From contig OV050031.1 in NCBI GenBank assembly GCA_920105625.2, positions 93,253,676-93,317,675 on the forward strand: 64,000 nucleotides of DNA, read 5' to 3'. Of this stretch, positions 37,677 through 51,661 are shown one piece after another; the first letter of the stretch is position 1, and every line of letters starts with the position of its first letter. The position numbers were made by a program, and so were the translations under genes. The notes beneath the pieces are model-generated. The model did no database searches and was not told where the DNA came from. It worked only from the letters and a program-made list of their open reading frames with translations. The stretch is from Clusia tigrina (taxonomy: Eukaryota > Arthropoda > Insecta > Diptera > Clusiidae).

Positions 37677-40340
37677 GCAGCTTGTCAATTTAAGCTATCG
37701 CTCAAAGCTATGCTACCCTTGAGTCCCAAAACATACACTGATAAAACTTCAAATGGCCCTAAATTCTGTACGGTACGTCCTACACCTATCAAAGTTTGCA
37801 ACATATAAGTGCTTGTAACTTTTTACTGGAGCGTCATAAAACCTTGATATTTTGTAATAATAAAGTACTCGAGCCTCTTGTCAATTTAAGCTATCGCTCA
37901 AAGCTATGCTACCCTTGAATCCCAAATAAAACACTGATAAAACTTCAAATGGAACTAACTTCTATACGGTGCGTCCCACACCTATCAAAGTTTCCAACAT
38001 ACAAATGCTTGTAACTTTTTACTGGAGCGTCATAAAACCTTGAAATTTTGTAATAATAAAGTACTCGAGCCTCTTGTCAATTTAAGCTATCGCTCAAAGC
38101 TATGCTACCCTTGAATCCCAAATAAAAAACTGATAAAACTTCAAATGGCCCTAACTTCTATACGGTACGTCCTACACCTATCAAAGTTTGCAACATACAA
38201 ATGCTTGTAACTTTTCACTGGAGCGTCATAAAACCTTGAAACTTTGTAACAATAAAGCACTCGAGCCGCTTGTCAATTTAAGCTATCGCTCAAAGCTATG
38301 CTACCCTTAAGTCCCAAATCAAACACTGATAAAACTTCAAATGACCCTAAATTCTATACAGTACGTCCTACACCTATCAAAGTTTGCAACATACAAATGC
38401 TTCTAACTTTTTACTGGAGCGTCATAAAACCTTGAAATTTTGTAACAATAAAGTACTCGAGCCTCTTGTCAATTTAAGCTATTGCTCAAAGCTATGCTAC
38501 CCTTGTGTCCCGAATCAAACACAGATAAAACTTCAAATGGCCCTAACTTCTATACGGTACGTCCTACACCTATCAAAGTTTGCAACACACAAATGCATTT
38601 AACTTTTTACTGAAGCGTCATAAAACCTTGAAATTTTGTAACAATAAAGTACTCGAGCCTCTTGTCAATTTAAGCTATCGCTCAAAGCTATGCTACCCTT
38701 GTGTCCCGAATCAAACACAGATAAAACTTCAAATGGCCCTAACTTCTATACGGTACGTCCTACACCTATCAAAGTTTGCAACACACAAATGCATTTAACT
38801 TTTTACTGAAGCGTCATAAAACCTTGAAATTTTGTAACAATAAAGTACTCGAGCCTCTTGTCAATTTAAGCTATTGCTCAAAGCTATGCTACCCTTGTGT
38901 CCCAAATCAAACACTGATAAAACTTCAAATGGCCCTAACTTCTATACGGTACGTCCTACACCTATCAAAGTTTGCAACATACAAATGCTTGTAACTTTTT
39001 ACTGGAGCGTCATGAAACCTTGAAATTTTGTAACAATAAAGTACTCGAGCCGCTTGTCAATTTAAGCTATCGCTCAAAGCTATGCTACCCTTGAGTCCCA
39101 AAACATACACTGATAAAACTTCAAATGGCCCTAAATTCTGTACGGTACGTCCTACACCTATCAAAGTTTGCAACATATAAATGCTTGTAACTTTTTACTG
39201 GAGCGTCATAAAACCTTGAAATTTTGTAACAATAAAGTACTCGAGCCTCTTGTCAATTTAAGCTATCGCTCAAAGCTATGCTACCCTTGAGTCCCAAATC
39301 AAACACTGATAAAACTTCAAATGGCCCTAAGTTCTATACAGTACGTCCTACACCAATCAAAGTTTGCAACATATAAGTGCTTGTAACTTTTTACTGGAGC
39401 GTCATAAAACCTTGAAATTTTGTAATAATAAAGTACTCGAGCCTCTTGTCAATTTAAGCTATCGCTCAAAGCTATGCTACCCTTGAATCCCAAATAAAAC
39501 ACTGATAAAACTTCAAATGGCCCTAACTTCTATACGGTGCGTCCCACACCTATCAAAGTTTGCAACATACAAATGCTTGTAACTTTTTACTGGAGCGTCA
39601 TAAAACCTTGAAATTTTGTAATAATAAAGTACTCGAGCCTCTTGTCAATTTAAGCTATCGCTCAAAGCTATGCTACCCTTGAATCCCAAATAAAAAACTG
39701 ATAAAACTTCAAATGGCCCTAACTTCTATACGGTACGCCCTACACCTATCAAAGTTTGCAACATACAAATGCTTGTAACTTTTCACTGGAGCGTCATAAA
39801 ACCTTGAAACTTTGTAACAATAAAGCACTCGAGCCGCTTGTCAATTGAGGCTATCGCTCAAAGCTATGCTACCCTTAAGTCCCAAATCAAACACTGATAA
39901 AACTTCAAATGACCCTAAATTCTATACAGTACGTCCTACACCTATCAAAGTTTGCAACATACAAATGCTTCTAACTTTTTACTGGAGCGTCATAAAACCT
40001 TGAAATTTTGTAACAATAAAGTACTCGAGCCTCTTGTCAATTTAAGCTATTGCTCAAAGCTATGCTACCTTTGTGTCCCGAATCAAACACAGATAAAACT
40101 TCAAATGGCCCTAACTTCTATACGGTAGTCCTACACCTATCAAAGTTTGCAACATACAAATGCTTGTAACTTTTTACTGGAGCGTCATAAAAACTTGAAA
40201 TTTTGTAACAATAAAGTACTCGAGCCTCTTGTCAATTTAAGCTATCGCTCAAAGCTATGCTACCCTTAAGTCCCAAATCAAACACTGATAAAACTTCAAA
40301 TGGCCCTAACTTCTGTACGGTACGTCCTACACCTATCAAA
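37677..40340 (+). repeat. End of region 2: mixed HOR-2 monomers
   Basis: Begins in HOR-2 order (GCAG, CATATAAGTGC, GGTGCGTCCC, CAAATAAAAAAC, GAGCCGC), passes through the three-monomer run at 38384-38994, and returns to HOR-2 monomers (CAAAACATAC near 39108, CATATAAGTGC near 39370, GGTGCGTCCC near 39536, 195-bp monomer at 40124). Private marks: CCTTGATATTTTG near 37843, CCAATCAAAG near 39353, GGTACGCCC near 39732 and TCAATTGAGGC near 39841. It ends where the CACACAAATGCATTTAAC monomer of region 3 begins. Confidence 0.82.
38384..38994 (+). repeat. Three-monomer local tandem run with CACACAAATGCATTTAAC type
   Basis: Consecutive monomers carry TGTGTCCC with CACAGATAAAAC (the last reads CACTG), followed by CACACAAATGCATTTAAC with ACTGAAGCG. 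The ACTGAAGCG change (normal ACTGGAGCG) occurs twice here and once at about 33516. Because their substitutions are alike, each has a 219-base open frame in the same position, overlapping the next by 23 bases. The frames sit at exactly 196-bp spacing and have no independent sign of coding. Confidence 0.8.
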
Positions 40341-42102
40341 GTTTGCAACACACAAATGCATTTAACTTTTTACTGGAGCGTCATAAAACCTTGAAATTTT
40401 GTAACAATAAAGTACTCGAGCCTCTTGTCAAATTAAGCTAACGCTCAAAGCTATGCTACCCTTGAGTCCCAAATCAAAAACTGATAAAACTTCAAATGGC
40501 CCTAAGTTCTATACAGTACGTCCTACACCTATCAAAGTTTGCAACATACAACTGCTTGTAACTTTTTACTGGAGCGTCATAAAACCTTGAAATTTTGTAA
40601 CAATAAAGTACTCCAGCCTCTTGTCAATTTAAGCTATTGCTCAAAGCTATGCTACCCTTGAGTCCCAAATCAACCACTGATAAAACTTCAAATGGCCCTA
40701 ACTTCTATACGGTACGTCCTACACCTATCAAAGTTTGCAACATACAAATGCTTGTAACTTTTTACTGGAGCGTCATAAAACCTTGAAATTTTGTAACAAT
40801 AAAGTACTCGAGCCGCTTGTCAATTTAAGCTATCGCTCAAAGCTATGCTACCCTTGAGTCCCAAATCATACACTGATAAAACTTCAAATGGCCCTAAATT
40901 CTGTAAGGTACGTCCTACACCTATCAAAGTTTGCAACATATAAATGCTTGTAACTTTTTACTGGAGCGTCATAAAACCTTGAAATTTTGTAACAATAAAG
41001 TACTCGAGCCTCTTGTCAATTTAAGCTATCGCTCAAAGCTATGCTACCCTTGAGTCCCAAATCAAACACTGATAAAACTTCAAATGGCCCTAAGTTCTAT
41101 ACAGTACGTCCTACACCTATCAAAGTTTGCAACATACAAATGCTTGTAACTTTTTACTGGAGCGTCATAAAACCTTGAAATTTTGTAACAATAAAGTACT
41201 CGAGCCTCTTGTCAATTTAAGCTATCGCTCAAAGCTATGCTACCCTTGAGTCCCAAATCAAACACTGATAAAACTTCAAATGGCCCTAACTTCTATACGG
41301 TACGTGCTACACCTATCAAAGTTTGCAACATACAAATGCTTGTAACTTTTTACTGGAGCGTCATAAAACCTTGAAATTTTGTAACAATAAAGTACTCGAG
41401 CCGCTTGTCAATTTAAGCTATCGCTCAAAGCTATGCTACCCTTGAGTCCCAAATCATACACTGACAAAACTTCAAATGGCCCTAAATTCTGTACGGTACG
41501 TCCTACACCTATCAAAGTTTGCAACATATAAATGCTTGTAACTTTTTACTGGAGCGTCATAAAACCTTGAAATTTTGTAACAATAAAGTACTCGAGCCTC
41601 TTGTCAATTTAAGCTATCGCTCAAAGCTATGCTAACCTTGTGTCCCGAATCAAACGCAGATACAACTTCAAATGGCCCTAACTTCTATACGGTACCTCCT
41701 ACACCTATCAAAGTTTGCAACATACAAATGCTTGTAACTTTTTACTGGAGCGTCATAAAACCTTGAAATTTTGTAACAATAAAGTACTCGAGCCTCTTGT
41801 CAATTTAAGCTATCGCTCAAAGCTATGCTACCCTTAAGTCCCAAATCAAACACTGATAAAACTTCAAATGGCCCTAACTTCTATACGGTACGTCCTACAC
41901 CTATCAAAGTTTGCAACATACAAATGCTTGTAACTTTTTACTGGAGCGTCATAAAACCTTGAAATTTTGTAACAATAAAGTACTCGAGCCTCTTGTCAAT
42001 TTAAGCTATCGCTCAAAGCTATGCTACCCTTAAGTCCCAAATCGAACACTGATAAAACTTCAAATGGCCCTAACTTCTGTACGGTACGTCCTGCACCTAT
42101 CA
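40341..42102 (+). repeat. Start of region 3: block related to 33484-34440
   Basis: Carries CACACAAATGCATTTAAC, AAATTAAGCTAACG, CAACTGCTTG, GTACTCCAGC and CAACCACTG in the order seen at 33484 onwards (offset 6857). After about 41280 two extra monomers appear (GGTACGTGC, then GAGCCGC with CACTGACAAAAC), and the next shared anchor GCTAACCTTG is at 41631 against 34382 (offset 7249, which is 6857 + 392). Confidence 0.83.
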
Positions 42103-44650
42103 AGGTTTGCAACACACAAATGCATTTAACTTTTTACTGGAGCGTCATAAAACCTTGAAATTTTGTAACAATAAAGTACACGAGCCTCTTGTCAATTTAA
42201 GCTAACGCTCAAAGCTATGCTACCCTTGAGTCCCAAATCAAACACTGATAAAACTTCAAATGGCCCTAACTTATGTACGGTACGTCCTACACCTATCAAA
42301 GTTTGCAACATACAAATGCTTGTAACTTTTTACTGGAGCGTCATAAAACCTTGAAATTTTGTAACAATAAAATACTCGAGCCTCTTGTCAATTTAAGCTA
42401 TCGCTCAAAGCTATGCTACCCTTAAGTCCCAAATCAAACACTGATAAAACTTCAAATGGCCCTAACTTCTGTACGGTACGTCCTACACCTATCAAAGTTT
42501 GCAACATACAAATACTTGTAACTTTTTACTGGAGCGTCATAAAACCTTGAAATTTTGTAACAATAAAGTACTCGAGCCTCTTGTCAATTTAAGCTATCGC
42601 TCAAAGCTATGCTACCCTTGAATCCCAAATCAAACACTGATAAAACTTCAAATGGCCCTAACTTCTATATGGTACGTTTTACACCTATCAAAGTTTGCAA
42701 CATACAAATGCTTGTAACTTTTTACTGGAGCGTCATAAAACCTTGAAATTTTGTAACAATAAAGTACTCGAGCCTCTTGTCAATTTAAGCTATCGCTCAA
42801 AGCTATGCTACCCTTAAGTCCCAAATCAAACACTGATAAAACTTCAAATGGCCCTAAATTCTGTACGGTACGTCCTACACCTATCAAAGTTTGCAACACA
42901 CAAATGCATTTAACTTTTTACTGGAGCGTCATAAAACCTTGAAATTTTGTAGCAATAAAGTACTCGAGCCTCTTGTCAAATTAAGCTAACGCTCAAAGCT
43001 ATGCTACCCTTGAGTCCCAAATCAAACACTGATAAAACTTCAAATGGCCCTAAGTTCTATACAGTACGTCCTACACCTATCAAAGTTTGCAACATACAAG
43101 TGCTTGTAACTTTTTACTGGAGCGTCATAAAACCTTGAAATTTTGTAACAATAAAGTACTCGAGCCTCTTGTCAATTTAAGCTATCGCTCAAAGCTATGC
43201 TACCCTTGAGTCCCAAATCAAACACTGATAAAACTTCAAATGGCCCTAACTTCTATACGGTACGTCCTACACCTATCAAAGTTTGCAACATACAAATGCT
43301 TGTAACTTTTTACTGGAGCGTCATAAATCCTTGAAATTTTGTAACAATAAAGTACTCGAGCCGCTTGTCAATTTAAGCTATCGCTCAAAGCTATGCTACC
43401 CTTGAGTTCCAAATCATACACTGATAAAACTTCAAATGGCCCTAAATTCTGTACGGTACGTCCTACACCTATCAAAGTTTCCAACATATAAATGCTTGTA
43501 ACTTTTTACTGGAGCGTCATAAAACCTTGAAATTTTGTAACAATAAAGTACTCGAGCCTCTTGTCAATTTAAGCTATCGCTCAAAGCTATGCTACCCTTA
43601 AGTCCCAAATCAAACACTGATAAAACTTCAAATGGCCCTAACTTCTGTACGGTACGTCCTACACCTATCAAAGTTTGCAACACACAAATGCATTTAACTT
43701 TTTACTGGAGCGTCATAAAACCTTGAAATTTTGTAACAATAAAGTACTCGAGCCTCTTGTCAAATTAAGATAACGCTCAAAGCTATGCTACCCTTGAGTC
43801 CCAAATCAAACACTGATAAAACTTCAAATGGCCCTAAGTTCTATACAGTACGTCCTACACCTATCAAAGTTTGCAACATACAAATGCTTGTAACTTTTTA
43901 CTGGAGCGTCATAAAACCTTGAAATTTTGTAACAATAAAGTACTCGAGCCTCTTGTCAATTTAAGCTATCGCTCAAAGCTATGCTACCCTTGAGTCCCAA
44001 ATCAAACACTGATAAAACTTCAAATGGCCCTAACTTCTATACGGTACGTCCTACACCTATCAAAGTTTGCAACATACAAATGCTTGTAACTTTTTACTGG
44101 AGCGTCATAAAACCTTGAAATTTTGTAACAATAAAGTACTCGAGCCTCTTGTCAATTTAAGCTATCGCTCAAAGCTATGCTAACCTTGTGTCCCGAATCA
44201 AACGCAGATAAAACTTCAAATGGCCCTAACGTCTATACGGTACGTCCTACACCTATCAAAGTTTGCAACATACAAATGCTTGTAACTTTTTACTGGAGCG
44301 TCATAAAACCTTGAAATTTTGTAACAATAAAGTACTCGAGCCTCTTGTCAATTTAAGCTATCGCTCAAAGCTATGCTACCCTTAAGTCCCAAATCAAACA
44401 CTGATAAAACTTCAAATGGCCCTAACTTCTATACGGTACGTCCTACACCTATCAAAGTTTGCAACATACAAATGCTTGTAACTTTTTACTGGAGCGTCAT
44501 AAAACCTTGAAATTTTGTAACAATAAAGTACTCGAGCCTCTTGTCAATTTAAGCTATCGCTCAAAGCTATGCTACCCTTAAGTCCCAAATCGAACACTGA
44601 TAAAACTTCAAATGGCCCTAACTTCTGTACGGTACGTCCTGCACCTATCA
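42103..44650 (+). repeat. HOR-3 unit a (13 monomers, 2548 bp)
   Basis: Runs from one AGGTTTGCAACACAC monomer to the next; 2548 is exactly 13 x 196. Includes CTATATGGTACGTTTTAC (about 42665), CACACAAATGCATTTAAC with AAATTAAGC twice, CATACAAGTGC (about 43092), GTTTCCAACATATAAATG (about 43478) and GCTAACCTTG (44179). The stretch 41631-42442 is repeated at 44179-44990 (+2548). Confidence 0.85.
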
Positions 44651-47600
44651 AGGTTTGCAACACACAAATGCATTTAACTTTTTACTGGAGCGTCATAAAA
44701 CCTTGAAATTTTGTAACAATAAAGTACACGAGCCTCTTGTCAATTTAAGCTAACGCTCAAAGCTATGCTACCCTTGAGTCCCAAATCAAACACTGATAAA
44801 ACTTCAAATGGCCCTAACTTATGTACGGTACGTCCTACACCTATCAAAGTTTGCAACATACAAATGCTTGTAACTTTTTACTGGAGCGTCATAAAACCTT
44901 GAAATTTTGTAACAATAAAATACTCGAGCCTCTTGTCAATTTAAGCTATCGCTCAAAGCTATGCTACCCTTAAGTCCCAAATCAAACACTTCGCAAACAC
45001 GCCCTAACTTCTATACGGTACGTCCTACACCTATCAAAGTTTGCAACATACAAATGCTTGTAACTTTTTATTGGAGCGTAATAAAACCTTGAAATTTTGT
45101 AATAATAAAGTACTCGAGCCTCTTGTCAATTTAAGCTATTGCTCAAAGCTATGCTACCCTTAAGTCCCGAATCAAGCACTGATAAAACTTCAAATGGCCC
45201 TAACTTCTGTACGGTACGTCCTACATCTATCAAAGTTTGCAACATACAAATGCTTGTAACTTTTTACTGGAGCGTCATAAAACCTTGAAATTTTGTAACA
45301 ATAAAGTACTCGAGCCTCTTGTCAATTTAAGCTATTGCTCAAAGCTATGCTACCCTTAAGTCCCAAATCAAACACTGATAAAACTTCAAATGGCCCTAAC
45401 TTCTGTACGGTACGTCCTACACCTATCAAAGTTTGCAACATACAAATGCTTGTAACTTTTTACTGGAGCGTCATAAAACCTTGAAATTTTGAAACAATAA
45501 AGTACTCGAGCCTCTTGTCAATTTAAGCTATCGCTCAAAGCTATGCTACCCTTAAGTCCCAAATCAAACACTGATAAAACTTCAAATGGCCCTAACTTCT
45601 GTACGGTACGTCCTACACCTATCAAAGTTTGCAACATACAAATACTTGTAACTTTTTACTGGAGCGTCATAAAACCTTGAAATTTTGTAACAATAAAGTA
45701 CTCGAGCCTCTTGTCAATTTAAGCTATCGCTCAAAGCTATGCTACCCTTGAATCCCAAATCAAACACTGATAAAACTTCAAATGGCCCTAACTTCTATAT
45801 GGTACGTCCTACACCTATCAAAGTTTGCAACATACAAATGCTTGTAACTTTTTACTGGAGCGTCATAAAACCTTGAAATTTTGTAACAATAAAGTACTCG
45901 AGCCTCTTGTCAATTTAAGCTATCGCTCAAAGCTATGCTACCCTTAAGTCCCAAATCAAACACTGATAAAACTTCAAATGGCCCTAACTTCTGTACGGTA
46001 CGTCCTACACCTATCAAAGTTTGCAACACACAAATGCATTTAACTTTTTACTGGAGCGTCATAAAACCTTGAAATTTTGTAACAATAAAGTACTCGAGCC
46101 TCTTGTCAAATTAAGCTAACGCTCAAAGCTATGCTACCCTTGAGTCCCAAATCAAACACTGATAAAACTTCAAATGGCCCTAAGTTCTATACAGTACGTC
46201 CTACACCTATCAAAGTTTGCAACATACAAGTGCTTGTAACTTTTTACTGGAGCGTCATAAAACCTTGAAATTTTGTAACAATAAAGTACTCGAGCCTCTT
46301 GTCAATTTAAGCTATCGCTCAAAACTATGCTACCCTTGAGTCCCAAATCAAACACTGATAAAACTTCAAATGGCCCTAACTTCTATACGGTACGTCCTAC
46401 ACCTATCAAAGTTTGCAACATACAAATGCTTGTAACTTTTTACTGGAGCATCATAAAACCTTGAAATTTTGTAACAATAAAGTACTCGAGCCGCTTGTCA
46501 ATTTAATCTATCGCTCAAAGCTATGCTACCCTTGAGTTCCAAATCATACACTGATAAAACTTCAAATGGCCCTAAATTCTGTACGGTACGTCCTACACCT
46601 ATCAAAGTTTCCAACATATAAATGCTTGTAACTTTTTACTGGAGCGTCATAAAACCTTGAAATTTTGTAACAATAAAGTACTCGAGCCTCTTGTCAATTT
46701 AAGCTATCGCTCAAAGCTATGCTACCCTTGAGTCCCAAATCAAACACTGATAAAACTTCAAATGGCCCTAACTTCTATACGGTACGTCCTACACCTATCA
46801 AAGTTTGCAACATACAAATGCTTGTAACTTTTTACTGGAGCGTCATAAAACCTTGAAATTTTGTAACAATAAAGTACTCGAGCCGCTTGTCAATTTAAGC
46901 TATCGCTCAAAGCTATGCTACCCTTGAGTCCCAAATCATACACTGATAAAACTTCAAATGGCCCTAAATTCTGTACGGTACGTCCTACACTTATCAAAGT
47001 TTGCAACATATAAATGCTTGTAACTTTTTACTGGAGCGTCATAAAACCTTGAAATTTTGTAACAATAAAGTACTCGAGCCTCTTGTCAATTTAAGCTATC
47101 GCTCAAAGCTATGCTACCCTTGAGTCCCAAATCAAACACTGATAAAACTTCAAATGGCCCTAAGTTCTATACAGTACGTCCTACACCTATCAAAGTTTGC
47201 AACATACAAATGCTTGTAACTTTTTACTGGAGCGTCATAAAACCTTGACATTTTGTAACAATAAAGTACTCGAGCCTCTTGTCAATTTAAGCTATCGCTC
47301 AAAGCTATGCTACCCTTAAGTCCCAAATCAAACACTGATAAAACTTCAAATGGCCCTAACTTCTATACGGTACGTCCTACACCTATCAAAGTTTGCAACA
47401 TACAAATGCATTTAACTTTTTACTGGAGCGTCATAAAACCTTGAAATTTTGTAACAATAAAGTACTCGAGCCTCTTGTCAAATTAAGCTAACGCTCAAAG
47501 CTATGCTACCCTTGAGTCCCAAATCAAACACTGATAAAACTTCAAATGGCCCTAAGTTCTATACAGTACGTCCTACACCTATCAAAGTTTGCAACATACA

Positions 47601-48368
47601 AATGCTTGTAACTTTTTACTGGAGCGTCATAAAACCTTGAAATTTTGTAACAATAAAGTACTCGAGCCTCTTGTCAATTTAAGCTATCGCTCAAAGCTAT
47701 GCTACCCTTGAGTCCCAAATCAAACACTGATAAAACTTCAAATGGCCCTAACTTCTATACGGTACGTCCTACACCTATCAAAGTTTGCAACATACAAATG
47801 CTTGTAACTTTTTACTGGAGCGTCATAAAACCTTGAAATTTTGTAACAATAAAGTACTCGAGCCGCTTGTCAATTTAAGCTATCGCTCAAAGCTATGCTA
47901 CCCTTGAGTCCCAAATCATACACTGATAAAACTTCAAATGGCCCTAAATTCTGTACGGTACGTCCTACACCTATCAAAGTTTGCAACATATAAATACTTG
48001 TAACTTTTTACTGGAGCGTCATAAAACCTTGAAATTTTGTAACAATAAAGTACTCGAGCCTCTTGTCAATTTAAGCTATCGCTCAAAGCTATGCTACCCT
48101 TGAGTCCCAAATCAAACACTGATAAAACTTCAAATGGCCCTAACTTCTATACGGTAAGTCCTACACCTATCAAAGTTTGCAACATACAAATGCTTGTAAC
48201 TTTTTACTGGAGCGTCATAAAACCTTGAAATTTTGTAACAATAAAGTACTCGAGCCTCTTGTCAATTTAAGCTATCGCTCAAAGCTATGCTACCCTTAAG
48301 TCCCAAATCAAACACTGATAAAACTTCAAATGGCCCTAACTTCTGTACGGTACGTCCTGCACCTATCA
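44651..48368 (+). repeat. HOR-3 unit b (19 monomers, 3718 bp)
   Basis: Begins like unit a, but after two monomers a three-monomer block of 582 bp (190 + 196 + 196) is present, with the 190-bp variant at 44991, TTATTGGAGCGTAAT and ACATCTATC. It then rejoins unit a order: CTATATGGTACG at 42665 returns at 45795, offset 3130 = 2548 + 582. That trio is the same as monomers 2-4 of HOR-1, which links regions 1 and 3. Confidence 0.83.
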
Positions 48369-51302
48369 AGGTTTGCAACACACAAATGCATTTAACTTTT
48401 TACTGGAGCGTCATAAAACCTTGAAATTTTGTAACAATAAAGTACACGAGCCTCTTGTCAATTTAAGCTAACGCTCAAAGCTATGCTACCCTTGAGTCCC
48501 AAATCAAACACTGATAAAACTTCAAATGGCCCTAACTTATGTACGGTACGTCCTACACCTATCAAAGTTTGCAACATACAAATACTTGTAACTTTTTACT
48601 GGAGCGTCATAAAACCTTGAAATTTTGTAACAATAAAGTACTCGAGCCTCTTGTCAATTTAAGCTATCGCTCAAAGCTATGCTACCCTTAAGTCCCAAAC
48701 CAAACACTGATAAAACTTCAAATGGCCCTAACTTCTATACGGTACGTCCTACACCTATCAAAGTTTGCAACATACAAATGCTTGTAACTTTTTACTGGAG
48801 CGTCATAAAACCTTGAAATTTTGTAACAATAAAGTACTCGAGCCTCTTGTCAATTTAAGCTATCGCTCAAAGCTATGCTACCCTTAAGTCCCAAATCAAA
48901 CACTGATAAAACTTCAAATGGCCCTAACTTCTGTACGGTACGTCCTACACCTATCAAAGTTTGCAACATACAAATGCTTGTAACTTTTTATTGGAGCGTA
49001 ATAAAACCTTGAAATTTTGTAATAATAAAGTACTCGAGCCTCTTGTCAATTCAAGCTATTGCTCAAAGCTATGCTACCCTTAAGTCCCGAATCAAACACT
49101 GATAAAACTTCAAATGGCCCTAACTTCTGTACGGTACGTCCTACATCTATCAAAGTTTGCAACATACAAATGCTTGTAACTTTTTACTGGATCGTCATAA
49201 AACCTTGAAATTTTGTAACAATAAAGTACTCGAGCCTCTTGTCAATTTAAGCTATTGCTCAAAGCTATGCTACCCTTAAGTCCCAAATCAAACACTGATA
49301 AAACTTCAAATGGCCCTAACTTCTGTACGGTACGTCCTACACCTATCAAAGTTTGCAATATACAAATGCTTGTAACTTTTTACTGGAGCGTCATAAAACC
49401 TTGAAATTTTGTAACAATAAAGTACTCGAGCCTCTTGTCAATTTAAGCTATCGCTCAAAGCTATGCTACCCTTAAGTCCCAAATCAAACACTGATAAAAC
49501 TTCAAATGGCCCTAACTTCTGTACGGTACGTCCTACACCTATCAAAGTTTGCAACATACAAATACTTGTAACTTTTTACTGGAGCGTCATAAAACCTTGA
49601 AATTTTGTAACAATAAAGTACTCGAGCCTCTTGTCAATTTAAGCTATCGCTCAAAGCTATGCTACCCTTGATTCCCAAATCAAACACTGATAAAACTTCA
49701 AATGGCCCTAACTTCTATATGGTACGTCCTACACCTATCAAAGTTTGCAACATACAAATGCTTGTAACTTTTTACTGGAGCGTCATAAAACCTTGAAATT
49801 TTGTAACAATAAAGTACTCGAGCCTCTTGTCAATTTAAGCTATCGCTCAAAGCTATGCTACCCTTAAGTCCCAAATCAAACACTGATAAAACTTCAAATG
49901 GCCCTAACTTCTGTACGGTACGTCCTACACCTATCAAAGTTTGCAACACACAAATGCATTTAACTTTTTAATGGAGCGTCATAAAACCTTGAAATTTTGT
50001 AACAATAAAGTACTCGAGCCTCTTGTCAAATTAAGCTAACGCTCAAAGCTATGCTACCCTTGAGTCCCAAATCAAACACTGATAAAACTTCAAATGGCCC
50101 TAAGTTCTATACAGTACGTCCTACACCTATCAAAGTTTGCAACATACAAGTGCTTGTAACTTTTTACTGGAGCGTCATAAAACCTTGAAATTTTGTAACA
50201 ATAAAATACTCGAGCCTCTTGTCAATTTAAGCTATCGCTCAAAGCTATGCTACCCTTGAGTCCCAAATCAAACACTGATAAAACTTCAAATGGCCCTAAC
50301 TTCTATACGGTACGTCCTACACCTATCAAAGTTTGCAACATACAAATGCTTGTAACTTTTTACTGGAGCGTCATAAAACCTTGAAATTTTGTAACAATAA
50401 AGTACTCGAGCCGCTTGTCAATTTAAGCTATCGCTCAAAGCTATGCTACCCTTGAGTCCCAAATCATACACTGATAAAACTTCAAATGGCCCTAAATTCT
50501 GTACGGTACGTCCTACACCTATCAAAGTTTCCAACATATAAATGCTTGTAACTTTTTACTGGAGCGTCATAAAACCTTGAAATTTTGTAACAATAAAGTA
50601 CTCGAGCCTCTTGTCAATTTAAGCTATCGCTCAAAGCTATGCTACCCTTGAGTCCCAAATCAAACACTGACAAAACTTCAAATGGCCCAAAGTTCTATAC
50701 GGTATGTCCTACACCTATCAAAGTTTGCAACATACAAATGCTTGTAACTTTTTATTGGAGCGTAATAAAACCTTGAAATTTTGTAATAATAAAGTACTCG
50801 AGCCTCTTGTCAATTTAAGCTATTCCTCAAAGCTATGCTACCCTTGAGTCCCAAATCAAACACTTCGCAAACACGCCCTAACTTCTATACGGTACGTCCT
50901 ACACCTATCAAAGTTTGCAACATACAAATGCTTGTAACTTTTTATTGGAGCGTAATAAAACCTTGAAATTTTGTAATAATAAAGTACTCGAGCCTCTTGT
51001 CAATTTAAGCTATTGCTCAAAGCTATGCTACCCTTAAGTCCCGAATCAAACACTGATAAAACTTCAAATGGCCCTAACTTCTGTACGGTACGTCCTACAT
51101 CTATCAAAGTTTGCAACACACAAATGCATTTAACTTTTTACTGGAGCGTCATAAAACCTTGAAATTTTGTAACAATAAAGTACTCGAGCCTCTTGTGAAT
51201 TTAAGCTATCGCTCAAAGCTATGCTACCCTTAAGTCCCAAATCAAACACTGATAAAACTTCAAATGGCCCTAACTTCTGTACGGTACGTCCTGCACCTAT
51301 CA
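48369..51302 (+). repeat. HOR-3 unit c (15 monomers, 2934 bp)
   Basis: Starts with AGGTTTGCAACACAC and contains the TTATTGGAGCGTAAT and ACATCTATC monomers, but here the 190-bp monomer before them is replaced by a normal-length one. CTATATGGTACG at 49715 is exactly 3920 (20 x 196) beyond that in unit b. The only 190-bp copy is at 50865. The last monomers belong to the following 8-monomer duplication. Confidence 0.8.
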
Positions 51303-51661
51303 AGGTTTGCAACACACAAATGCATTTAACTTTTTACTGGAGCGTCATAAAACCTTGAAATTTTGTAACAATAAAGTACACGAGCCTCTTGTCAATTTAA
51401 GCTAACGCTCAAAGCTATGCTACCCTTGAATCCCAAATCAAACACTGATAAAACTTCAAATGGCCCTAACTTCTGTACGGTACGTCCTACACCTATCAAA
51501 GTTTGCAACATACAAATGCTTGTAACTTTTTACTGGAGCGCCATAAAACCTTGAAATTTTGTAACAATAAAATACTCGAGCCTCTTGTCAATTTAAGCTA
51601 TCGCTCAAAGCTATGCTACCCTTAAGTCCCAAATCAAACACTTCGCAAACACGCCCTAACT
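50106..51661 (+). repeat. Region 3 8-monomer tandem duplication, copy 1 (1556 bp)
   Basis: Repeated at +1556 (anchor ATAAAATACT at 50201 and 51757; TCGCAAAC at 50865 and 52421, and at 51643 and 53199). Six normal and two 190-bp monomers give 1556. Only a few differences were seen: ACTGACAAAAC near 50671, CCCAAAGTTC near 50687 and TTGTGAATTT near 51197, against ACTGATAAAAC, CCCTAAGTTC and TTGTCAATTT in copy 2. Confidence 0.88.

Larger units (their letters stand above)
13091..40131 (+). repeat. 195-bp monomer variant (GGTAGTCC, one C lost), 9 copies
   Basis: In these copies GGTACGTCC has become GGTAGTCC, which shortens the monomer by one base and removes a CpG. Positions of GGTAG: 13091, 19355, 21510, 23861, 26016, 31307, 34834, 36205 and 40124. 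Each follows a monomer with TGTGTCCC and CACAGATAAAAC, so the variant travels as part of one fixed HOR position. It is not seen in HOR-1 proper or in region 4. Confidence 0.9.
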
